Below, piece after piece: positions 25,687 to 35,670 of a DNA stretch of 64,000 nucleotides. The translations under genes were made by a program, and so were the position numbers. The notes beneath the pieces were generated by a model. It ran no database searches. It was not told the DNA's origin and saw only the letters and a program-made list of their open reading frames with translations. The stretch comes from Neorhizobium huautlense (lineage in GTDB: Bacteria; Pseudomonadota; Alphaproteobacteria; Rhizobiales; Rhizobiaceae), in assembly GCF_030811685.1 (NCBI RefSeq), contig NZ_JAUSRF010000021.1, forward strand, positions 1-64,000, written 5' to 3'. Numbering within the stretch: position 1 is the first letter of the stretch; each line of letters opens with the position of its first letter.

Positions 25687-27753
25687 TCAGCGGCCTTCGC
25701 GCCACCACATGGCGGAGACGGCCAGCAGCAGGGCGGCAAGGCCTGCAAAACCGGCGAACAACGGCAGCGTGTTGATGCCGCGCAGCACGGTTTCATCGGT
25801 CATGCGGATGGTCATGCGGTTGGCATCGGCGACACGCACGGCACCGCGCACCGGCAGAATATCGGGCAGGCGGATACCGTCCTCACTGGCAACGCGGGTG
25901 ACGAGACCACGGGTCTGTTGCGCATAGGGCGCCAGCGTCTCTTCGGTCGAGACCATGGCCTTGAACTCCGGCGCATCGACGGCACCGACGTGAACGAGCG
26001 TTGAAAACTCGCCGTTCGAGACTTCGAACAGGCCGGTTTCATCCATGCGCTTTTCGAGCCTGTAGAGGCCGGGGCCGGACTGGGTAAATGGCAGGCTTTC
26101 CGTCTTGCCCGACGGATATTTTATCGTTGCCGGACCCGGATCGTCGCCGATCGTCTGGCGGGTGGCTTCCAGCGTACGGCCGGATGCACGAGCCGTGAGC
26201 GCTTCCTCTTCCAGTTCCGGTTCCTTCATCAGCCAGTGGGCGATGCGTCTATAGAGATCCACATGCGGGCCGCCACCTTCGAAACCGCGCGCCCACAGCC
26301 AGCCCTGATCGGAGAGCAGCATGGCGACACGGCCTTCGCCCTGTCGGTTGAGGACGAGGAGGGGGCGATCACCATCGCCTTCCATCACCGTCTGGCCGCG
26401 CGGCTGGGAAACATCGACGGTGCGGAACCAGCGGCCCCAGGCCGGCGGATTTTGAGTCGCGCCTTCAAGGCCGCGTGTGACCGGGTGTTTCTGGCCGGCG
26501 GCAGAGAGGTGTGGATAGAAGCCGGCATTGTGCATTTCGCCCGTCGGCGACGCGGGCAGGACCTGTTCCAGCGGCGTCGAGGCGATCGAATCCTGCCCGG
26601 CATGTTCCGGACCGGCGGCGATCAGCAGCGCACCGCCCTTTTCGACATATTGGGCGATGTAATCGTAATAGAGGATCGGCAGCACGCCGCGGTGCTGATA
26701 GCGGTCGAAAATGATCAGATCGAAATCGTTGATCTTTTCGACGAACAGTTCGCGGGTGGGGAAGGCGATCAATGAGAGTTCGTTGATCGGTGTACCATCC
26801 TGCTTTTCCGGCGGACGCAGAATGGTGAAGTGGACGAGATCGACGGAAGCATCGGATTTCAGCAGGTTGCGCCATGCGCGTTCGCCGGCATGCGGTTCAC
26901 CGGAGACGAGCAGCACGCGGAGATTCTGGCGGATGCCATCAATGACATGGACGGCGCGGTTGTTGGCAGTGGTGACTTCGCCGGGAAGCGCCGCGACCGA
27001 AAATTCCATGACATTGTTGCCGCCGCGCGGCACGGTGAAGCTGAATGGTGTTTCGGCACCCGGAGCAGCCTGCAGGGTCGTGACCTGTTCGCCGTTGATG
27101 CGCACCGTTACCTCGGCCGAGCCTCCCTGTTGACGGCCGTCGTCGAAGACGCGCAGCGTCATGTCCTGACGTTCGCCGACAATGCCGAAACGCGGGGCCT
27201 TCACCACTTCGATGCGGCGGTCGAATTCATCCGGCTGGCCGGTGATCAGGCCGTGGATCGGAGCGTCGAAACCGAGATCCTGATTGATGCCGGGCATGTC
27301 GTGAATCTGGCCGTCGGACAGGAAAATGGCACCACCGACGCGACCGGGCGGTACGTCGGAGAGCGCTGCCGAGAGTGCGCCAAAAAGCTGGGTGGAAGGC
27401 GAGTCGGAATCCGGGTTGTCGTTGACCTCGACGATACGCGGCTCGATGCGGGGGAAACGCGACAGGCGTTCCTTCAGGCCTTCCAAAGCCTGTTCGGTCT
27501 GCTCGGTGCGGTTGGCGGTCTCCTGGCTCTGCGAGCGATCGACGATGACCGGCACGATGGTCGACAGCTGGTCGCGGTCTTCCTGCGTCAGCAGCGGATT
27601 GGCGATGGCGAGCAGCAATGCCACGAGCGCAAGAGCGCGTAAAAGAGCGCCGCGCAGGCCGCGCCACAGGCTCAAGACGACGAGAATGGCGGCAAACACG
27701 CCGAGGCCGGCGAGGATGGGCCATGCGAAGAAGGGGGCGAATTCGATGGTCAT
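25687..27753 (-). CDS. membrane protein of the MoxR/DUF58 operon
   Basis: A 688-aa protein with two N-terminal transmembrane helices (about 8-55), a large soluble region and one C-terminal helix (about 660-683, LPLFAGFAGLAALLLAVSAM). The soluble part includes a von Willebrand-like stretch (VPVIVDRSQS, GGAIFLSDGQIHDMPG) and a glutamine-amidotransferase-like fold (LRVLLVSGEPHAGERAWRN, GGALLIAAGPEH) without a visible catalytic Cys. It is the last gene of the four-gene operon, 12 nt after the previous stop. It is probably a periplasmic-facing scaffold for envelope integrity; not experimentally defined. Confidence 0.78.
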   Translation of the reverse strand: MTIEFAPFFAWPILAGLGVFAAILVVLSLWRGLRGALLRALALVALLLAIANPLLTQEDRDQLSTIVPVIVDRSQSQETANRTEQTEQALEGLKERLSRFPRIEPRIVEVNDNPDSDSPSTQLFGALSAALSDVPPGRVGGAIFLSDGQIHDMPGINQDLGFDAPIHGLITGQPDEFDRRIEVVKAPRFGIVGERQDMTLRVFDDGRQQGGSAEVTVRINGEQVTTLQAAPGAETPFSFTVPRGGNNVMEFSVAALPGEVTTANNRAVHVIDGIRQNLRVLLVSGEPHAGERAWRNLLKSDASVDLVHFTILRPPEKQDGTPINELSLIAFPTRELFVEKINDFDLIIFDRYQHRGVLPILYYDYIAQYVEKGGALLIAAGPEHAGQDSIASTPLEQVLPASPTGEMHNAGFYPHLSAAGQKHPVTRGLEGATQNPPAWGRWFRTVDVSQPRGQTVMEGDGDRPLLVLNRQGEGRVAMLLSDQGWLWARGFEGGGPHVDLYRRIAHWLMKEPELEEEALTARASGRTLEATRQTIGDDPGPATIKYPSGKTESLPFTQSGPGLYRLEKRMDETGLFEVSNGEFSTLVHVGAVDAPEFKAMVSTEETLAPYAQQTRGLVTRVASEDGIRLPDILPVRGAVRVADANRMTIRMTDETVLRGINTLPLFAGFAGLAALLLAVSAMWWREGR

Positions 27754-27765
27754 CGGTAGCTCCCT

Positions 27766-30642
27766 TTATTGTCCGAGACGTTCGAGTAGGGCGGGCACAT
27801 GCACCTGGTCGGCTTTGTAATTGCCGGTCAGCATGTACATCATGATGTTCACGCCGCTTCTGAACGCGTGTTCGCGCTGCATGTCGTCCGGCGGCACGGT
27901 CGGCAACACGGAATTTCCCTGCGTATCCACGGCCCATGCACCGGCAAAATCATTGCCGGTGATCAGGATCGGGGTCACGCCGTCGCCGGAAGACGAGAGG
28001 CCGGTGCCCTGATTGCGGGCATCCTGACGAGCTTCCACCCAAAGCGGGCTGCCATTGTAGCGGCCGGGGAAATTGTTGAGCAGGTAGAAGGAGCGGGCGA
28101 GAACGTGGTCGTTCGGCGTCGGTTCCAGCGGCGGGATATCGATATTGGCGAGGATCTGCTGCAGGCGTTCGCCATTGGGGCTGGTGCCGCCGCTATTGTC
28201 GAGTGAGCTGAACTGGTCACGGGTGTCGAACAGCACCGTGCCGCCGCTGCGCATGTAGGCGTCTATGCGGGAAATGGCGGCGGCCGACGGCATGGGGGCG
28301 GTGGCGGATACCGGCCAGTAGATGATCGGGTAGAAGGACAGTTCGTCCTTGGTGATATCGACGCCAACCGGCGCTCCGGGTTCCAGCGTGGTGCGATAGG
28401 TCATGAACTGACCGAGCCCATCCAGACCCTGTTCGGAAATGCGGTCGACATCGCCTTCGCCGGTGATGACATAAGCGAGATGGGTGGTGTCGAGGCGTTC
28501 GAGAATGGCCTCGTCGCCGGGTTTTGCGTGTTCGATCGGGGCGTTCGGATCGGGCGTCTGCTGGCTGGCTGCCGGGGGGGCGGGCTGCTGTGGCGTCTGG
28601 GCGTGCAGATCACCGGTCGGAGCGAAGGCAAACGCGCCGACCATCACGGCTAGCATGGCGGCGGAACGGCTGGCGCGGGGCAGGCGGGCAAAACCACCGT
28701 TCATGAACAGCACGATCAGCGTATCGAGGAGCAGCATGAAGAAGGCCGCGGCAAACAAGGCCGGGCGCAGTGACCATGCTTCACCACCGGCAAGACCCTG
28801 CCGGACGATCGGGAAAGTCGCGGCAGAGGGATCGAAGGGCGCAAGTGTGGTGTTGGCGGGCAGCAGGTTCACAGCGGTAAAACCTTCCTCCGAGCCGTAA
28901 AGGCCGGGGGGATTGTCGAGGCTGGCGACCGGCGTGACGCCGACCTTGACGGCCAGTGGACGGGCGCTGCCGACTTCGGTGGAGAGAATGCCGTCAGCGG
29001 TCAACAGGCGGTAGGGCGGCAGAGCCGGGGCACCTGCAGCGCCTGCCTGCGGTTCGGCGGCACCACCGGCGCGCGACAACTGTACGAGACGGCGCAGCAT
29101 TTCGACAAAATTGCCGGAGATCGGCAGGTTCGACCATGTCGCATCGGCGCTGACATGGAACAGCACGATACGGCCGGCCTCGACATCGCGGGTGGTGACA
29201 AGAGGCGTGCCATCGGCAAGGCTTGCCCATGTGCGTTCGTTGAGATCCGGCGTCGGTTCGGCCAGAACCTGTCGCCGTACGGTTACATCTGTCGGCGACG
29301 CCATGCCTGCAAACGGGCCGAAATTCGGGAAGGCGGCGAGCGGCTGCGGCTCCGCCCATGACAGCGCACCACCCAGCGCACGTTCCCCCTGGCGCAGGCG
29401 TACAGGCACCAGTGGATCATCGGCGGGGGCGGCGGCAAGGCGCGGGCCGGCAAAACGGATCAGCGTGCCGCCACGGTTCAGCCATTGCTGCAGCGGTGCG
29501 TAACTTTCCTCCGGCAGGCGTCCGACATCGGCCATGACAATGGCGGATGGATTGCTGGTGAGGATTTCCCGCAGCGATGCGGCGAGATCGCCACCGCGCG
29601 GCTGGATCAGGTCGGCATAGGGTTCGAGCGCGCGGCTGATGTAATAGAGTGGCAGAAGCAGCGGCTGAAAATCATTGCCGCTGTCGCCGGAGAGGAGCGC
29701 GATTCGGCGACGCTTGAAGCCGTCGTCGAGCAGATGCGTGGCGCCGGCGGTGGCGATGCCTTCGACCGAGAGACGGGCGAAATCGTTGCGCAGTTCGAAC
29801 GGGGCGTTGATCGTTGCCGTGGCGGTGTTGGCACCAGCCGCGAAATCGAGCGTGCCGGTGGCGAGCGAACGGCCCTGCTGGTCGAGTGCGTTGACGGAAA
29901 AGTTCTGGGCGGTTTCGGTTTTCAGGCGCGTCGCCGCGACCGACATGGCGGCGGCATTGTTGGTGGCGCCGGTGAGGGCCAGCGACTTCTGGCCGTCGCC
30001 TTCGATCAGCTGCATGTCTCGCGGTGACAGGCTTGCCAACGCCGTCAGCATGTCGCCATCGGTGGGCGTGGCTATGCCATCGGAAAGGTAAGCGAGCGTG
30101 CCGGGCTGCGTGCCGTTCAGCGCTTCGGCCACGGCGCGGGCGGCGCGCAGGCGGTCCGGCACAAGCGGTTTCGGGCGGGCAGCGGCGAGGCGTTCGCGGG
30201 CAATAATGGCGCTGGTCGGGACGGCGTCGTGGGTGGCTTCAGCGGTGAAGGTGAGCGAGACCGGGATTTCTGCATCGGCTGCGTCACCGATCATCAGATC
30301 GGCGGTCTGCACGCGGCGTTCCCAGTCCTCGGCGCTTGCCCAGCTGTTATCGACGATCATCACCAGTGGACCGCCGGATGCGAGCGGATTGTTGCGCGGG
30401 TTGATGACCGGATCGGCAATCGCAAGGATGACGGCGGCGGCGAGCAGGATGCGTAAAAGCGTCAGCCACCACGGGCTTTGCGCCGGGGTTTCCTCGCGTT
30501 TCAGCACGGTCGCAAGAATACGCAGTGGCGGAAACACTTCGGAGCGCGGACGCGGCGGTGTGAGCCGCAGCAGCCACCAAATGGCCGGCAGCGCGATCAG
30601 CGCGAACAGGATGGCGGGGCTGGCGAAAGCAAAACCACTCAT
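27766..30642 (-). CDS. BatA-like N-terminus plus DUF4159 membrane protein
   Basis: A 958-aa protein. The N-terminus is the aerotolerance-regulator (BatA) domain: FASPAILFALIALPAIWWLL with PPRPRSEVFPPLRIL, and a second helix at about 65-85. Degenerate vWA-like sequence (LVMIVDNSWAS) follows. Another helix lies near 645-665. The C-terminal 200 residues are DUF4159 (LAYVITGEGDVDRISEQGL to FRSGVNIMMYMLTGNYKADQ). It overlaps the DUF58 gene by 4 nt (ATGA). It should work with MoxR and DUF58 in an envelope or chaperone role; the exact function is unknown. Confidence 0.88.
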   Translation of the reverse strand: MSGFAFASPAILFALIALPAIWWLLRLTPPRPRSEVFPPLRILATVLKREETPAQSPWWLTLLRILLAAAVILAIADPVINPRNNPLASGGPLVMIVDNSWASAEDWERRVQTADLMIGDAADAEIPVSLTFTAEATHDAVPTSAIIARERLAAARPKPLVPDRLRAARAVAEALNGTQPGTLAYLSDGIATPTDGDMLTALASLSPRDMQLIEGDGQKSLALTGATNNAAAMSVAATRLKTETAQNFSVNALDQQGRSLATGTLDFAAGANTATATINAPFELRNDFARLSVEGIATAGATHLLDDGFKRRRIALLSGDSGNDFQPLLLPLYYISRALEPYADLIQPRGGDLAASLREILTSNPSAIVMADVGRLPEESYAPLQQWLNRGGTLIRFAGPRLAAAPADDPLVPVRLRQGERALGGALSWAEPQPLAAFPNFGPFAGMASPTDVTVRRQVLAEPTPDLNERTWASLADGTPLVTTRDVEAGRIVLFHVSADATWSNLPISGNFVEMLRRLVQLSRAGGAAEPQAGAAGAPALPPYRLLTADGILSTEVGSARPLAVKVGVTPVASLDNPPGLYGSEEGFTAVNLLPANTTLAPFDPSAATFPIVRQGLAGGEAWSLRPALFAAAFFMLLLDTLIVLFMNGGFARLPRASRSAAMLAVMVGAFAFAPTGDLHAQTPQQPAPPAASQQTPDPNAPIEHAKPGDEAILERLDTTHLAYVITGEGDVDRISEQGLDGLGQFMTYRTTLEPGAPVGVDITKDELSFYPIIYWPVSATAPMPSAAAISRIDAYMRSGGTVLFDTRDQFSSLDNSGGTSPNGERLQQILANIDIPPLEPTPNDHVLARSFYLLNNFPGRYNGSPLWVEARQDARNQGTGLSSSGDGVTPILITGNDFAGAWAVDTQGNSVLPTVPPDDMQREHAFRSGVNIMMYMLTGNYKADQVHVPALLERLGQ

Positions 30643-31571
30643 GCGCCCACTCCGGCAGATGTATTCGGCACGATGCGCGGCGGATTGCCGGAGAGATAAC
30701 CGTGGACGGCACCCAAGGCTTCCGAAGCCAGATGATCGGTGCGGTGGACGATAAAACTCCAGCCCATGCGGCGCAGTGCCTGACCCATGGTTTCGCGGCG
30801 CGCCAGATAGGCGGTGCGATAAATCTCGCGCACGGATTCGGCGCGGCCCGATGTCAGCTTTTCGCCGGTTTCGGGATCGGTGAATTCGGTGCGGCCGCTA
30901 TAGGGAAAGATCTCTTCGGCCGGATCGGCGACTTCGATGACATGACCGCGCAGGCCACGACGGGCGAGCGGCGCGACACGCTGCATGATGCGGTCGGCAT
31001 CGTCGAGAAAATCGCCGATCAGCACGATATCGCTCGCACCCCGGATCATCTCCGTCTGCGGCAGGCCGGTGGACGGCGGGGCGTGGACCAGCGCCGTCGC
31101 CAGCCGTTCGGCGGCGTTGCGGGCAGAGACCGGCTCCATGATGCCCGGACATCCGATGCGCTCACCCGAGCGGGCCAGCACTTCGGCGAGCGCCAGCATC
31201 AGCACCAGTGCGCGGCTTTCCTTGGAAACGGAAGCATAGGTGGATTTGTACATCATCGACGGCGACATGTCGGCCCAGAGCCACACGGTGTGGGCGGCTT
31301 CCCATTCCTTGTCGCGGATATAGGTATGGTCGTCGCGGGCCGAACGACGCCAGTCGATGCGGGCAAGGCTTTCGCCATCCGCATAAGGCCGGAACTGCCA
31401 GAAATTTTCGCCGATGCCGCGCTTGCGGCGACCGTGCCAGCCGGAAATCACCGTGTTGGCGATGCGGCGGGCCTCGACCATGCAGTCAGGCACGAGTATG
31501 GCCCGCTGGCGGGCACGGCTGAGGATTTCTGCGCTCGGCGTCTGGTCGACGATCTCACCGATGGATGCCAC
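30639..31571 (-). CDS. DUF58 (vWA-type) protein
   Basis: A 310-aa protein starting at GTG, 6 nt after AAAGGAA. The DUF58 core is visible in QFRPYADGESLARIDWRRSA, a hallmark R-x-I-D-W motif, then VWLWADMSPSMMYKS, a metal-ion-dependent adhesion site (DxSxS). DUF58 proteins are encoded beside MoxR ATPases and are believed to be substrates or partners. It is 26 nt downstream of moxR and overlaps the next gene by 4 nt. Confidence 0.92.
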   Translation of the reverse strand: MASIGEIVDQTPSAEILSRARQRAILVPDCMVEARRIANTVISGWHGRRKRGIGENFWQFRPYADGESLARIDWRRSARDDHTYIRDKEWEAAHTVWLWADMSPSMMYKSTYASVSKESRALVLMLALAEVLARSGERIGCPGIMEPVSARNAAERLATALVHAPPSTGLPQTEMIRGASDIVLIGDFLDDADRIMQRVAPLARRGLRGHVIEVADPAEEIFPYSGRTEFTDPETGEKLTSGRAESVREIYRTAYLARRETMGQALRRMGWSFIVHRTDHLASEALGAVHGYLSGNPPRIVPNTSAGVGA

Positions 31572-31597
31572 GCGTATTCCTTTCGGTCGAGACGGCG

Positions 31598-32611
31598 TCA
31601 GCCGCGAACCTGTTTTGCCAGGCCGGAAATCACATCACGCACGGTCATGCCTTCGGCGCGGGCCGAGAAGGTGAGCGCCATGCGGTGCTGCAGGACGGGT
31701 TCGGCAAGGGCTGCGATATCATCCAGCGACGGGGCAAGGCGGCCTTCGTAAAGCGCGCGGGCGCGGGCGCAAAGCATGAGCGCCTGACCGGCGCGCGGAC
31801 CGGGACCCCAGGCGACGTGACGGTCGGTCATGGTATTGCCGTGGCCGGGGCGGGCGGAGCGGACGAGCGAGAGGATGGCATCGACAACCTTGTCGCTGAC
31901 CGGCATCTGGCGGATGAGCGACTGGATTTCGAGCAGGCGGGCGGCATCGATGACGCCGGATGCGGTGGCTTCGGATATGCCGGTCGTGCCGAGCAGGATC
32001 TGTCGTTCGGCGTCGAGTTCCGGGTAAAGCACATCCACCTGCAGCAGAAAGCGGTCGAGCTGGGCTTCCGGCAGCGGATAGGTGCCTTCCTGCTCCAGCG
32101 GGTTCTGGGTGGCGAGAACGTGGAACGGGCCGGGCAGGTCATAACGCTGGCCGGCGACGGTAACGTGATATTCCTGCATCGACTGCAGAAGTGCCGACTG
32201 GGTGCGCGGCGAGGCGCGGTTGATTTCGTCGGCCATCAAAAGCTGGGCGAAAACCGGTCCCTTGACGAAGCGGAAGGAACGGCGGCCGTTGTCGTCCTGA
32301 TCCATCACTTCGGTGCCGAGAATGTCTGATGGCATCAGGTCGGGCGTGAACTGGATACGGTTGCCATCGAGGCCCAAAACGGTGCCGAGCGTGGTGACGA
32401 GCTTTGTCTTGGCGAGGCCCGGCACGCCGACCAGCAGCGCATGACCGCCGGACAGAACGGCGAGAAGGGTGTTTTCGACCACCTGCTCCTGACCAAAGAT
32501 CACCTTGCCGACTTCGGCGCGAATGGCGGCGATATCGGACAGCGCCTTTTCGGCTGAGGCGATGATGGCTTTTTCATCGAGTGGAGTTTCTGTGGACGTC
32601 ATCACACCCAT
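31598..32611 (-). CDS. MoxR-family AAA+ ATPase
   Basis: About 337 aa. Walker A is GVPGLAKTKLV, Walker B is LLMADEINRA, and sensor 1 sits in LATQNPLEQEGTYPLPEA. MoxR proteins act as chaperone-like ATPases for envelope or metal-loaded proteins. The start at 32611 is chosen because GGAGA lies 5 nt upstream; ATGs at 32623 and 32602 are alternatives. It is first in the operon moxR - DUF58 - BatA/DUF4159 - membrane protein. Confidence 0.93.
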   Translation of the reverse strand: MGVMTSTETPLDEKAIIASAEKALSDIAAIRAEVGKVIFGQEQVVENTLLAVLSGGHALLVGVPGLAKTKLVTTLGTVLGLDGNRIQFTPDLMPSDILGTEVMDQDDNGRRSFRFVKGPVFAQLLMADEINRASPRTQSALLQSMQEYHVTVAGQRYDLPGPFHVLATQNPLEQEGTYPLPEAQLDRFLLQVDVLYPELDAERQILLGTTGISEATASGVIDAARLLEIQSLIRQMPVSDKVVDAILSLVRSARPGHGNTMTDRHVAWGPGPRAGQALMLCARARALYEGRLAPSLDDIAALAEPVLQHRMALTFSARAEGMTVRDVISGLAKQVRG

Positions 32612-32794
32612 TTGGGTCTCCATCTATCGGTTTTTGTGCGGCTTCCGCCGAAGCTCGGTTCAGTAATCATATCGGGAATGCTGCACCTGCGCACTATCGC
32701 AATGAACTTATTCCCAGTTTGACGGCTGACAAGGACGTCATGAATGACTATCTCGTGACTCTTCTGTCCTTAACGGTGGAACCGGGACACAATC

Positions 32795-33418
32795 ATGGCG
32801 ACGGAACGGATAAATCAGGCGGCGGATGCCGCAGGTCTTGCGGCGATGATCGCACGTGCTTCCGAGCAGACGGGCGAAGGCGCACGCGGCCTGCCGCCGG
32901 TGGAACGCTGGAATCCGCCATTCTGCGGCGATCTCGACATGGAAATCCGCGCCGACGGCACATGGTTCTACATGGGCACACCGATCGGCCGCGCGCCGCT
33001 GGTGCGGCTGTTTTCCACGGTTCTGCGCAGGGACGAGGACGGAAAAACCTATCTCGTCACGCCTGTGGAAAAGGTCGGTATCCGCGTCATCGACGCGCCT
33101 TTCGTGGCGGTTGAGATGCAGGTGGGGGAACGGGAAGGTGCTGCCATCCTAACCTTCCGGACCAATGTCGGCGATGTGGTGGAGGCTGGTGCCGATAATC
33201 CGCTGCGATTCGAGATATCAGGTGAGAACCGCGAACTGAAACCCTATCTTCTGGTGCGTGGCCGGCTGGAGGCGCTGGTGTCGCGGGCCGTGATGTATGA
33301 TCTGGTCGCGCTTGGCGAAACGCAGGATGTCGACAGTGTGGCGATGTTCGTGATCCGCTCCGGCGGCACGGTGTTCCCGGTCATGCCGCAGGCCGAACTG
33401 GATGCGCTTGTCCAATGA
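32795..33418 (+). CDS. DUF1285 protein
   Basis: A 207-aa protein of the DUF1285 family (WNPPFCGDLDMEIRADGTWFY, then GTPIGRAPLVRLFSTVLRRD). Structures in the family show two beta-rich domains and a possible ligand site, with no known reaction. It is the first gene of an operon overlapping the Nudix gene by 4 nt. It diverges from moxR with 183 nt between starts. Confidence 0.9.
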   Translation: MATERINQAADAAGLAAMIARASEQTGEGARGLPPVERWNPPFCGDLDMEIRADGTWFYMGTPIGRAPLVRLFSTVLRRDEDGKTYLVTPVEKVGIRVIDAPFVAVEMQVGEREGAAILTFRTNVGDVVEAGADNPLRFEISGENRELKPYLLVRGRLEALVSRAVMYDLVALGETQDVDSVAMFVIRSGGTVFPVMPQAELDALVQ

Positions 33419-34050
33419 CGCAATACCCGCTTTTTTCCGCAGCCGATTTTCGCGCCCGGGCGCAGGACCAGATAGGGCTTCCGCTTGAAGAGGCTTGGAA
33501 GGCGCATGGTGATCATGCGCTCAATCCGCTTTTCGTGGCGCGGGCGCAGGAACTGAAACTGCGCGATGCCGCCGTGCTGATCCCCGTTATCGATGATGGC
33601 GAAAAGGCCAGTATCATCCTCACCCAGCGCACCACGACCTTGCGAAAACATTCCGGCCAGATCGCCTTTCCGGGCGGCTCCATCGACCCGGAAGACAAGT
33701 CGCCGGAAGATGCGGCTTTGCGCGAGGCGGAGGAGGAGATCGGCCTGTCGCGCATGTTCGTGGAGCCGGTCGGACGTCTGCCGACCTATTTTACGCCGAC
33801 GGGATTCCGCATCACGCCGGTACTTTCGGTGGTGAAGCGCGGTTTCGAGCTGAAACTCAATCCGGCCGAGGTGGATGATGTCTTTGAAGTGCCGCTGCCA
33901 TTCCTGATGGACGAGGCCAATCACCAGCGCGGCAGCCGTGTTCTCGATGGCGTCGAGCGACATTTTTTCCTGATGCCCTATGGCGAACGCAATATCTGGG
34001 GCATTACGGCCGGGATTCTGCGCACGCTCTACGAAAGGCTTTATGCATGA
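33415..34050 (+). CDS. Nudix CoA pyrophosphatase-like hydrolase
   Basis: A 211-aa enzyme with the NUDT7/NudL-type signature: TLRKHSGQIAFPGGSIDPED ahead of the Nudix box ALREAEEEIGL. Family members cleave CoA and its thioesters to 4'-phosphopantetheine and 3',5'-ADP. It sits between DUF1285 and the tRNA nucleotidyltransferase with 4-nt overlaps at both ends, so the three are translationally coupled. This trio is a common alphaproteobacterial arrangement. Confidence 0.92.
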   Translation: MTQYPLFSAADFRARAQDQIGLPLEEAWKAHGDHALNPLFVARAQELKLRDAAVLIPVIDDGEKASIILTQRTTTLRKHSGQIAFPGGSIDPEDKSPEDAALREAEEEIGLSRMFVEPVGRLPTYFTPTGFRITPVLSVVKRGFELKLNPAEVDDVFEVPLPFLMDEANHQRGSRVLDGVERHFFLMPYGERNIWGITAGILRTLYERLYA

Positions 34051-35324
34051 CCGGTCCGACACAGAAAAACATCGCCGACGAGGACTGGTTCAACAATCCG
34101 GCGCTGAAGCGTGTGCTTGATCTCCTGAACGTTGATGGTGGCGAAACCCGTATCGTCGGTGGTGCCGTGCGCAATGCGCTGATGGGCCTGCCTATCCAGG
34201 ATGTGGATCTGGCAACGACGCTGCTGCCGGCCGAGACACAGGCGCGGGCGGAAGCGGCCGGCATCAAGTCGGTGCCGACAGGCATCGCCCATGGCACGGT
34301 GACGCTGGTGGTCGATGGCCAGCCTTTTGAGGTGACGACGCTGCGGCGGGATGTTTCGACCGATGGCCGTCATGCGGAAGTTGCTTTCGGCACCGACTGG
34401 CAGGCCGATGCGGAACGGCGCGATTTCACTATCAATGCGCTGTATGCGGATCGCAACGGTCATGTCGTCGATATGGTCGAGGGTTTGCCGGATATCGAGA
34501 CGCGCACCATCCGTTTTATCGGCGATGCCGCGACGCGGATCGCTGAGGATCATCTGCGCAGCCTGCGCTTTTTCCGCTTTTTCGCCTATTACGGTTCCGG
34601 CCGTCCGGATGCCGACGGTCTGCGTGCCGTTGCCCGCGCCAAGGACAAGCTGTCGACGCTGTCCGCCGAGCGCATCTGGGCGGAAACGAAAAAACTGCTG
34701 ACCGCCACCGATCCTTCAAGGGCGCTGTTGTGGATGCGCCAGACCGGCGTGCTGACGGAAATTCTGCCCGAGACGGAAAAATGGGGCATCGATGCCATTC
34801 ATGGCGTGGTGGCAGCGGAAGCGGCGCTGGGCTGGAATCCGGATCCGCTATTGCGGCTGGCGGCTATCGTGCCGGTCGATGCTCCGCGCCTCGCCGATAT
34901 GGCAAAACGATTGCGCATGGCCAATGCCGAAGCCGTGCGTCTGGAAAATTGGGCGACGGCGCCTGTTCTGCCGGATGAAGTGACCGATGTCGGTTTCGAC
35001 CGCATTCTCTATCGTGCCGGCCGTGATGGTCTGGTCATGCAATTGAAGCTGGCGCTGGCTTCGGCGCGGGCGAATGCCGAGGGTGATCCCATCACCATGC
35101 GCAAGGCGGCGCGTCTATCGGTGCTGGTGACGCGGGCGGAAAACTTTGAGAAGCCGGTGTTTCCGTTGAGCGGCGGCGATGTGATCGCTGCGGGAATGGA
35201 GCCGGGGCCGAAGGTTGGCACCCTGCTGGCGGAAATGGAGACGCTCTGGGTCGAGCGCAATTTTTCCCTCGACCGGGCAGCGCTGACCGCCCGGCTGGCA
35301 GAGATGGTGGGCAAGGCGGATTAG
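34047..35324 (+). CDS. CCA tRNA nucleotidyltransferase / poly(A) polymerase family
   Basis: A 425-aa class II nucleotidyltransferase. The head domain has VGGAVRNALMGLPIQDVDLA with the catalytic DxD, then TLRRDVSTDGRHAEVAFG (RRD) and ERRDFTINALYAD. A helical body follows. Alphaproteobacteria usually encode one such enzyme that adds or repairs the CCA end of tRNA, so CCA addition is more likely than polyadenylation. Its stop overlaps the convergent DUF1059 stop (35321-35324). Confidence 0.92.
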   Translation: MTGPTQKNIADEDWFNNPALKRVLDLLNVDGGETRIVGGAVRNALMGLPIQDVDLATTLLPAETQARAEAAGIKSVPTGIAHGTVTLVVDGQPFEVTTLRRDVSTDGRHAEVAFGTDWQADAERRDFTINALYADRNGHVVDMVEGLPDIETRTIRFIGDAATRIAEDHLRSLRFFRFFAYYGSGRPDADGLRAVARAKDKLSTLSAERIWAETKKLLTATDPSRALLWMRQTGVLTEILPETEKWGIDAIHGVVAAEAALGWNPDPLLRLAAIVPVDAPRLADMAKRLRMANAEAVRLENWATAPVLPDEVTDVGFDRILYRAGRDGLVMQLKLALASARANAEGDPITMRKAARLSVLVTRAENFEKPVFPLSGGDVIAAGMEPGPKVGTLLAEMETLWVERNFSLDRAALTARLAEMVGKAD

Positions 35325-35512
35325 GCTGCCTTGCTGCCCGGTTCGTCGCGCACACGGGCCTTGATATTATCGACCATGTTTTCGCGGATGAGGGTTTCGC
35401 CATGGGCGGAGCGCATGTGCTCGACGGCACGGCGCACCACTTCGGCATCCTCGTCAGCCCGCGTATGCCACTCGCATCCGGGAACCAGCGTTCCGCATTC
35501 GAACAGTCTCAT
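35321..35512 (-). CDS. DUF1059 small protein
   Basis: A 63-aa protein (MRLFECGTLVPGCEWHTRAD) with the two Cys of DUF1059 and a helical tail (VVRRAVEHMRSAHGE). The start at 35512 follows AAGGAGG by 7 nt; the longer frame is rejected. Function unknown. It is convergent with the CCA transferase, sharing the last 4 nt. Confidence 0.85.
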   Translation of the reverse strand: MRLFECGTLVPGCEWHTRADEDAEVVRRAVEHMRSAHGETLIRENMVDNIKARVRDEPGSKAA

Positions 35513-35670
35513 GATGTTTCCTCCTTGGACGGGGCAGGGCCGTGTTTTTGTGTTCGGCCTGTCCTCCAAGGATAACTAGGAGCATGGTCGTTGGTTTCCA
35601 TCGGCTCGCCGATTCAATCTACGATTGATTTTTATCATCTAATGGCAACTTGACGATTTTGGATGGAATC

